A DNA stretch of 64,000 nt from Paracentrotus lividus (lineage: Eukaryota > Echinodermata > Echinoidea > Camarodonta > Echinidae): contig CALNVZ010003429.1 of the NCBI GenBank assembly GCA_940671915.1, forward strand, positions 22,641,635 through 22,705,634, in the 5' to 3' direction. The position numbers and the translations under genes were made by a program. The notes under the pieces are model-generated. The model did no database searches. It had not been told where the DNA came from and saw nothing but the letters and a program-made list of their open reading frames with translations. Shown piece after piece: positions 60,601 through 64,000 of this stretch. Every line of letters begins with the position of its first letter. Position 1 is the first letter of the stretch.

Positions 60601-61470
60601 GGCTTGATGGTGACGATTGCTATTCCTGCTATCAGCCAGGTTACAGGAAGGTAAGGATTAGATTCTGCCCCCTCCCTCTCTCTCTCACTCTCTCTTTTGT
60701 GGGGGACGGGATCTCATTTTTAGTAGGTTTGGGATAGGATATACATGTAGTTACCTGGAGTTTCCCTCTAATATCTCCCTGAACAAGCAGGGACTCTGGA
60801 CAGCACCATACCAAGATCACTTGGGTCCTGGGTTGATGGTGGCTTTTAATATTCCTATTATCAGCCAGGTTACCAGAAGCTAAGGGCTACATTTTCTCTC
60901 AGAGAAGGAGGGGGGCCATTTCAAAGTTTCAATCCAACAACTTCTTTAGCACATTCCCTTTCCTATTGCTTGTTCTACCTACCTACCTACCTACCAGGTC
61001 GGCTAAACTGCCGAGACCTAGTACGAATCCTCCAGTTATCCCTGTCGTGCATGCAGTTCTTCAGTTCGTCTGTTCCAACTACTCCAGCATCCGATTTCAT
61101 GATGTCTAGGTAGGTCTTGCGTTTTCTACCACGCCCCCGACGTTCATGCGTGGGCTCCCAAAAGATGAGACTGCTGGCAGCCAACTCTGTGTTGTCTCCA
61201 GTTGATGTTGAGCACCGTTCTGAGCATTCTTGTGTAACGCCCATTCAGAGACTTCTCCAGCACTGGGGTGACAGTCCATGCCTCACAGCTGTAGAGCAGT
61301 ACTGTTTCCAGCCACAAATTGTACTTGTACTGTTATATATCAATTTTTTTGTTACTTTTGATAGCTATCCGCATAAGATGTGAAACTATTTTTAACCCAT
61401 CTTGATTTAAACCTTGCATTGATGAATCTTTGTATACCATTTTCATTTCCCCTCTATATACATTTCTTGT

Positions 61471-61521
<51 letters not shown>

Positions 61522-63283
61522 TCTTTAATAAACCTTGTTGATGGGATACAAATTGTGATTCATTAAATCAGATTGAGACACAAGTCACCAAGCAAACACA
61601 GCAAAGGGTCGAATTGGCAAAAAATATAAAATGTCAAATTTTAGGGAGAAATATTTTTTGATTTTCTGAATTTTCAATGTTTAATGTGTGGTCTGTAGAA
61701 AAATTGAGTGAAATTGATAAGGGGAAAGTATTTAAAATGGATTATTCTGCCTATATCCTTGACTCTTTTCTGGCAGCTTTTGATATAATGAGTCACTTTA
61801 TGTCCATCTAAAGGAGATGTGAAGTAATTTTTTGACATTTTGAGAGTGCTTAATATGACATAATATATTGCCCCCTAATGTTTTCATCTATTAAACACTT
61901 TCTTCTTTATTCACTTTAATATTCTCCATTTTTTCTGTATTTCTATTTTCTCTGTTGTCCTACAGTGTAATAAGTGTTGTGGGCATAGATGCTTCACTAG
62001 ATGAGATTGAGAAGCTAATTGCCAATGAGCAATGGCTCCTCTCTCTCATTCTCTATCACTCCCACTCTGCAATGTTGTTTCTGTTTTGAATTCTTGCCTT
62101 GCTATATTTTGGTCTTATTTAGGCATTTTTTAAAAATTTAATCCTATCTGCATTCTTTCTCCATTGTCCAACCTCAGTGTGATATGTGTAATGGGCATAG
62201 ATGCTACACTAAATGAGATTGAAAATTTGATTGTCAATGAACAATGTCTTCTCTCCCTTTTCTAGCTCTTCCACTCTTTATATTATGTGTATAATGTTAT
62301 CTTTGTTCCTGTTTTGACTTTTTTTTCAACGCTACATTTTCCTCTTATTCAGGCAAGTTTTCATTTAAACCTATCTTCATTTTCTCCATTATCCTATACC
62401 AGTGTAATTGGTGTTGTGGGCATCGATGCGACACTGGATGAGATTGAAAATCTGATTGTCAATGAGCAATGGGGATCCGTCTATGCCTTCCTCATTGACA
62501 ATGAAGCACAGACAATCTTCCATCCTCTTCTCAAACCTAGCAAGGCGGTAAGAAAAGATGCGATCCACCGGCTCAAAACTATTAATAAGTTAAATTTTTT
62601 TTTTTTTAATCTAAAATACAGAATCCAAGCTGTCTAATGATATCAAACATTTGTAGTTTAATCAAGTTTAATACCATATTAGAATAAAGGCTATTTACAC
62701 TGCCAAAATGTATATAAACCTGCTTCTCTAGCATGTTGTTCTGTTTATGACTTCAGGTGGTTTTGAACCAGCTTAATTGTCATGTTCTGTAATTTTTCTT
62801 GAATGGTTAAGATAAATAATAAAGTCTTGTCTCAAAGAATATATTGAATAAATGTATATAAGGCATTTAGAGGAATAAATGAATTTGAATCACTGACATG
62901 AGAGTATACTGCCACCCCATGACAAAAGGAAGCAACTCTCGAAAATGACATTTTCTGTGAAAGAGCAAAATGGTATCCATCATTTACATTGATGTCAATC
63001 ATTCCAATGGAATCTTGAAAAGTTTTACATATCTTTAAGTTAGATAAACTTTTATATATAAACCTTGGCCAGAAGGAAGTTTGCACTAAATGAAATACGA
63101 AAACATCAAAAACTCAAAATTGGTTGATATGTCACTTGCTTCCTTTTGTTATGGGATGGCAGTATGATTATAATGGCTTAATCACCTTAAGACTAGTATG
63201 TAATCAATGTAATTATCGCCATTATTACCATTAACATTAGCAACAGCAGCATCATCATCATCAACAACATCGCTATCATCATC

Positions 63284-63315
<32 letters not shown>

Positions 63316-63543
63316 TATCAAAAGTTCATAAGTCATCATCTTCATCTTCATAATTATTATTATTATTCTTGTAATTTCCTATTTCTTAACATTTAGCTTG
63401 TGGATGATCCAATCTTCATCAACATCGCCAAGCTGGAGCAGCCTGAAGGGAAACCAGAATCCTTCAGCATTGTAGAGAAAGAAATGAGAAGAGGCATGAG
63501 TGGATCATTGTACATTCCTGATGCTATAAGGGGTATACCTAAG
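42566..63543 (+). CDS. VWA and Cache domain protein, copy B (CACHD1/CG16868-like), 3' end outside window
   Basis: Twelve exons: 42,566-42,751; 43,441-43,590; 47,096-47,247; 54,546-54,698; 56,025-56,189; 57,407-57,535; 58,178-58,306; 59,013-59,134; 59,750-59,853; 60,397-60,650; 62,403-62,547; 63,397-63,543. Together they make 1,836 nt, 612 codons with no stop and matching phases. Order: signal peptide (1 to about 24), pre-VWA region, VWA domain (about 260-430), start of a Cache domain (about 470 on, with VVGIDATLDEIENLI). The MIDAS is complete: D267-C-S269-Y-S271, T351 and D382 (VTDGKDTDG). The family is related to the calcium-channel alpha2-delta subunits, extracellular and usually membrane-attached at the C-terminus; a ligand-sensing or channel-modulating role is inference from the family. 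An antisense gene sits in intron 3. Confidence 0.85.
42755..43335 (+). repeat. (CTGT)n and (CT)n microsatellites in intron 1, gene B
   Basis: The (CTGT)n array at about 42,763-42,852 is longer than in copy A. (CT)n lies at about 43,182-43,203 and 43,264-43,310. Confidence 0.8.
43441..43590 (+). CDS. Gene B exon 2
   Basis: 50 codons, phase 0, encoding the same peptide as copy A exon 2 through different third positions. Confidence 0.85.
44051..46126. mobile_element. About 2.1-kb composite insertion in intron 2, copy B only
   Basis: Copy A runs straight through near 9,801. The left part has ACGGGTCAGTTGTTACA (44,077-44,093) repeated inverted (44,716-44,732) and several CTACCCCGTATATGG-type words. 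The middle is rich in A-, T- and C-runs (45,420-45,850). The right has an AATATTGGGC palindrome near 46,000. Probably several nested elements; no coding frame I trust. Confidence 0.6.
46283..46600 (+). repeat. 63-bp minisatellite, about five units
   Basis: Units read CAATATTCATATATCACT through TATCCGTAAAATATAAGAC. Copy A has two. Confidence 0.85.
47096..47247 (+). CDS. Gene B exon 3
   Basis: 152 bp, phase 0 to phase 2, KIVQKVVDLHDSFMN through DITFN plus split Ser. Two residues differ from copy A in the middle (LDD against LGN). Confidence 0.85.
47398..47604 (-). CDS. Nested gene B exon 2 (membrane span and tail)
   Basis: 68 codons plus stop TGA at 47,398-47,400. Acceptor CCTTTTACAG. Confidence 0.75.
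   Translation of the reverse strand, partial: TGKFHAETIPVSIFSAVTMVIVVLQLVFPDIYFLIQARFRRLWRGVRQQFRDHGIPAEREGININGVQ
47398..52081 (-). CDS. Nested antisense type I membrane protein, copy B
   Basis: Exons 51,446-52,081 and 47,398-47,604 on the - strand join in phase 0 (CCA|GTAAGT ... TTTTACAG|ACT), giving 280 residues. It has a signal peptide, an ectodomain with the same WYINGSTCFIYEHRPDRY core as copy A, a Ser-rich stalk quite unlike copy A, one membrane span (SIFSAVTMVIVVLQLVF) and a basic tail (FRRLWRGVRQQFR) that is 14 residues longer than in copy A. Not recognised. Its single intron is 3.84 kb against 344 bp in copy A, because foldback elements were inserted. The open frame in both copies argues that the gene is real. 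Confidence 0.75.
47605..49036 (-). other. Intron of nested gene B, right of exon 2
   Basis: No coding sequence. C-run near 48,099-48,111, repeated TAGATCTA words near 48,520-48,655, and a foldback element at 48,684-48,851. Confidence 0.5.
48684..48851. mobile_element. Foldback element, copy B only
   Basis: CAGTTATATACGGCC...CAGAGG and CCTCTGG...GGCCGTATATAACTG are inverted, continuing inward through ACTATAGTCCC and GACGCGAATGCGACTATTTT. Nearly the whole element is palindromic. Confidence 0.75.
49037..51270. mobile_element. AACGTT-rich element carrying a nested MITE
   Basis: Dense repeats of GAACGTTC/AACGTTTT-type words fill 49,065-49,375 and 50,420-51,265. The left edge has ACCCAGCTAAC and the right edge GTTCCCCAGGT. 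The 1,042-bp MITE splits it. Edges and family are uncertain. Confidence 0.55.
49377..50418. mobile_element. 1,042-bp MITE (copy 2), nested
   Basis: GGTCATGTGTCAT ... ATGACACACGGCC with CTAA on both sides (49,373-49,376 and 50,419-50,422). Same length and very similar sequence to 37,722-38,763. Confidence 0.8.
51446..52081 (-). CDS. Nested gene B exon 1 (signal peptide and ectodomain)
   Basis: 212 codons ending NIHLIP, then donor GTAAGT. Confidence 0.8.
52700..53130. repeat. Degenerate TTAGACCAAATGG array, copy B
   Basis: Partner of 13,570-13,990. Confidence 0.6.
54123..54212. mobile_element. Short MITE with CAGTGGCGTACCTAGCC termini, copy B
   Basis: Partner of 15,004-15,092, one base longer in the C-run. 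Confidence 0.7.
54455..54519 (+). pseudogene. Echo of exon 4 (gene B)
   Basis: Partner of 15,335-15,399 with the same ACATGTACATTT interruption. Confidence 0.8.
54546..54698 (+). CDS. Gene B exon 4
   Basis: Phase 2 to phase 2. Encodes GYFKQPVSYSSSIVK through EEDHLLR in register with its neighbours. Confidence 0.85.
54943..55890. mobile_element. 0.95-kb insertion with CATATCAATTCTA termini, copy B only
   Basis: CATATCAATTCTA (54,943-54,955) and TAGAATTGATATG (55,878-55,890) are perfect 13-bp inverted ends. Copy A lacks the interior. No protein recognised. Confidence 0.65.
56025..56189 (+). CDS. Gene B exon 5 (start of VWA core)
   Basis: 165 bp, RWQYFGSVEGLVRTYPG to VVIILDC plus AG of the MIDAS Ser codon. 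Confidence 0.9.
56221..56262 (+). repeat. (GTG)n microsatellite
   Basis: About 14 GTG units in intron 5; copy A has only scattered GTGGTG. Confidence 0.8.
56296..56440 (+). pseudogene. Exon-5 echoes in intron 5 (gene B)
   Basis: GCATTGCAGCTAC...GACCTAAAGATG...GGCAGGTATTTA (56,304-56,362) and AGATTCTAGTGGACTTAAAG (56,414-56,433) repeat the end of exon 5. Fewer copies than in copy A. Confidence 0.65.
56642..57260. mobile_element. Composite insertion in intron 5, copy B only
   Basis: First a palindrome of about 145 bp (AATATTGACTGGC at about 56,647, reversed near 56,785, with GATATTGCC and GGCAATAT inside). Then a segment bounded by ATTATTACCTGT and ACAGGTAATAAT (about 56,793 and 57,255). Copy A runs across the site at about 17,392. 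Confidence 0.65.
57407..57535 (+). CDS. Gene B exon 6
   Basis: 129 bp, completes Ser269, then YSMKGDKFKIATEV to WDGEGK. Confidence 0.9.
57600..57905 (+). repeat. (TA)n and pyrimidine-rich tract in intron 6
   Basis: (TA)n at about 57,600-57,628, then CTTT/TTCC-rich sequence to 57,905. Confidence 0.8.
58178..58306 (+). CDS. Gene B exon 7
   Basis: 129 bp, WFFYRTEVQSCKNDTLVPA to VPGGTSEL, carrying the second MIDAS element. Confidence 0.9.
58530..58730 (+). pseudogene. Exon-8 echoes (gene B)
   Basis: TTTTCGGAAAGCCTTCAGCT (about 58,532-58,551) and ATATGGTTTTCAGAAAATTT (about 58,697-58,716) resemble the start of exon 8. Confidence 0.55.
58868..58965 (-). repeat. Dispersed repeat with intact histone-type mRNA 3'-end signal (copy 2)
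   Basis: On the - strand GGTCCTTTTCAGGACC (58,945-58,960) forms a perfect 6-bp stem with a 4-base loop. It is followed after 11 bases by CAAGAAAGA (58,925-58,933), the sea urchin histone downstream element. Sequence beyond (TTGGTGCACTGTGAAACTG) is shared with 12,003-12,112. Copy A of intron 7 lacks it, so it was inserted. No histone gene is nearby. Confidence 0.65.
59013..59134 (+). CDS. Gene B exon 8
   Basis: 122 bp, KHGFQKAFQLLGGRSR to ILVTDGKDTDGEHVRCGP. Holds the last MIDAS Asp (D382). Phase 2 to phase 1. Confidence 0.85.
59135..59518 (+). other. Intron 8 of gene B, left part
   Basis: Includes a C-run of about 25 bases at 59,148-59,172 and a shorter C-run near 59,348. No coding sequence. 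Confidence 0.6.
59519..59740 (+). pseudogene. Two truncated exon-9 echoes (gene B)
   Basis: Copies start at about 59,519 (badly decayed) and 59,632 (GTAACTATACTGGGAGTGGC...GGCCCATCTGCAAATATCA), before the real exon at 59,750: spacing 113 and 118 bp. Confidence 0.8.
59750..59853 (+). CDS. Gene B exon 9
   Basis: 104 bp, GYYTRSGFVPGPICKYQWKK to NNKASPR. Phase 1 to phase 0. Confidence 0.85.
59854..60396 (+). other. Intron 9 of gene B
   Basis: AT-rich, no gene. It lacks the two elements (20,192-21,239 and 21,352-22,134) found in copy A. Confidence 0.6.
60397..60650 (+). CDS. Gene B exon 10 (linker into Cache domain)
   Basis: 254 bp, ARIFSYLTKDDGEEFPGKLA to LWTAPYLDSWGLGLMVTIAI and SQVTG. One open frame, phase 0 to phase 2. 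The WTAPYLDSWGLGLMVTIAIP stretch matches the Cache strand region of CACHD1-type proteins. Confidence 0.85.
60757..60885 (+). pseudogene. Echo of exon 10 (gene B)
   Basis: CTGAACAAGCAGGGACTCTG...ACAGCACCATACCAAGATC...TGGGTCCTGGGTTGATGG...ATCAGCCAGGTTACCAGAAG repeats the last about 120 bp of exon 10. The frame is broken (GTGGCTTTTAATATTCC) and there is no donor. Confidence 0.8.
60975..61335 (-). mobile_element. 3' end of a LINE (reverse transcriptase tail), truncated
   Basis: On the - strand, read in order: LLYSCEAWTVTPVLEKSLNG, RYTRMLRTVLNINWRQH, then after a frameshift FWEPTHERRGRGRKRKTYL and DELKNCMHDRDNWR. These are typical of the C-terminus of non-LTR reverse transcriptases. It ends in (GGTA)n (60,975-60,995). 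Copy A lacks it. Confidence 0.8.
61472..61519 (+). repeat. (CT)n microsatellite
   Basis: About 23 CT units; 12 or so in copy A (22,846-22,871). Confidence 0.85.
61966..62260 (+). pseudogene. Two truncated exon-11 echoes (gene B)
   Basis: Starts at 61,966 (ACAG|TGTAATAAGTGTTGTGGG) and 62,178 (TCAG|TGTGATATGTGTAATGGG), spaced 212 and 225 bp before the real exon at 62,403. Both keep an open frame for about 23 codons (VVGIDASLDEIE and VMGIDATLNEIE) and then lose homology after NEQW or NEQC. No donor. Confidence 0.85.
62403..62547 (+). CDS. Gene B exon 11 (Cache domain)
   Basis: 145 bp, SVIGVVGIDATLDEIENLI through AFLIDNEAQTIFHPLLKPS. Phase 2 to phase 0. Only this third copy of the array has the second half and a donor (GCG|GTAAGA). 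Confidence 0.85.
62548..62904 (+). other. Intron 11 of gene B, left part
   Basis: AT-rich with a T-run at about 62,597-62,607; no coding sequence. Confidence 0.5.
62905..63175. mobile_element. MITE with AGTATACTGCC termini (copy 2)
   Basis: AGTATACTGCCACCCCATGA and the reversed TGGGATGGCAGTAT enclose ACAAAAGGAAGC...GCTTCCTTTTGT. Family of 23,419-23,668. Confidence 0.75.
63251..63320 (+). repeat. (ATC)n microsatellite
   Basis: Run of CATCAT/ATCATC units in intron 11. Confidence 0.85.
63397..63543 (+). CDS. Gene B exon 12 (Cache domain)
   Basis: 49 codons, phase 0, LVDDPIFINIAKLEQPEG through IPDAIRGIPK. Donor AAG|GTTCGT is weak. The gene continues beyond the window. Confidence 0.75.
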
Positions 63544-63654
63544 GTTCGTATTACCTCATTTATCTTTAATAACTCCTCAAGTAAGAGCATTGTAGGTTGC
63601 TCTTACATGTAGTTTGATTACAAATGCACCAGTAGACACACATAAAGAACAACT

Positions 63655-63745
63655 AGAATTGTTTAGTATTATGGAGAAAGAGATGCAAAGGAGGATGATT
63701 GGATCATTGTACATCCCTGATGCTATGAGGGGTATACCTAAGGAT
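63655..63745 (+). pseudogene. Echo of exon 12 (gene B)
   Basis: GAATTGTTTAGTATTATGGA...AAAGAGATGCAAAGGAGGAT...ATCCCTGATGCTATGAGG...ATACCTAAGG repeats the last 90 bp of exon 12, with ATGATT for ATGAGT and a destroyed donor (AAGGATCA). Confidence 0.8.
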
Positions 63746-64000
63746 CATATTACATCACATATTTCTCCTGTGTCTCTTATTTAGTTATGACCAATTGCAA
63801 ATTTGAAACAATAATTGTTTTATTTGTTCAGGGTGAGATTTGAAAGCTGGTGTATAGTTTCAGTTAATATCAAAATACAATAATTTTTAGTATACTTTGA
63901 GATAGAATGAAAGATAATTTGATTTAAAAAAAAACATCACTTGAAAAATTTGGGAGAGATTTTGTGCGGGCAAAAGGATGGAATAGAATTCTTCTATAAA
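63746..64000 (+). other. Intron 12 of gene B to window end
   Basis: AT-rich, nothing recognised. Confidence 0.5.

Larger units (their letters stand above)
29820..61892 (+). repeat. Segmental duplication, copy B
   Basis: Copy B partners 1-23,254. It is longer than copy A because of inserted elements at 31,451-36,268, 37,722-38,763, 44,051-46,126, 48,684-48,851, 49,037-51,270, 54,943-55,890, 56,642-57,260 and 60,975-61,335. After about 61,892 copy B goes on into exons 11 and 12 of the VWA/Cache gene, whereas copy A breaks off. Confidence 0.85.

Noticed and set aside
1..61892. Artefactual duplication by two unmerged haplotypes
   Set aside because: Not fully excluded, but the copies are separated by unique sequence with PPP1R42-like exons, have different right ends and one has several indels, which fits a real duplication better. 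Read depth would settle it.
61966..62260. Mutually exclusive alternative exons for exon 11
   Set aside because: Both upstream copies lose homology at the same point and lack donors, so they cannot replace the full exon.
1..64000. CRISPR arrays, operons, bacterial promoters
   Set aside because: Spliced genes and eukaryotic repeats throughout; no spacer-repeat pattern.

Overview
This is eukaryotic, intron-rich, AT-leaning DNA. Coding exons are short (about 100-250 bp, GT-AG) and sit among dense non-autonomous transposons, foldback elements and microsatellites. The gene content (a secreted VWA plus Cache protein of the CACHD1/CG16868 type and a PPP1R42-like leucine-rich-repeat gene), the many GTACATGTAC-rich tracts and a sea-urchin-type histone 3'-end signal inside a repeat suggest an echinoderm, most likely a sea urchin. 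That assignment is inference.

The window is dominated by a large direct duplication. Copy A runs from the left edge (homology starts at base 1) to about 23,254. Copy B runs from about 29,820 to about 61,892 and then continues into sequence that copy A lacks. Each copy carries the same VWA/Cache gene on the + strand. Inside its intron 3, on the - strand, lies a two-exon gene for a small type I membrane protein that I do not recognise. Copy B of the VWA/Cache gene has 12 in-frame exons in the window (612 codons, complete MIDAS metal site) and continues past the right edge. Copy A has intact exons 1-7 and 9, a 1-base deletion in exon 8 and at least three indels in exon 10, and then stops. It reads as a truncated pseudogene, or at best a gene for a short secreted product.

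Between the copies (23.25-29.82 kb) lie the last exons of a PPP1R42-like gene, with no 5' exons visible. Its 3' end is followed by a degenerate array of about 155-bp repeats and then by sequence without genes. Copy A abuts this gene, so the duplication may have displaced or broken it.

The non-coding structure is the most unusual part. (1) Seven of the VWA/Cache exons (4, 5, 8, 9, 10, 11, 12) have partial, decayed copies of themselves in the neighbouring introns, sometimes in regular tandem arrays with about 117-bp or about 215-bp periods. (2) The same transposon families are inserted at different, reciprocally empty sites in the two copies, giving clean element boundaries and target duplications (TA, TTAA, AATT and 8-bp types). 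(3) A stretch from about 12.6 to 15.5 kb is far more similar between the copies than its flanks, which suggests gene conversion ending inside exon 4. (4) A dispersed repeat carries a perfect histone-mRNA-type stem-loop and purine-rich downstream element.

All coordinates were derived by eye from the sequence. Exon borders were checked by reading-frame phase. Identities are stated only where differences were counted directly.
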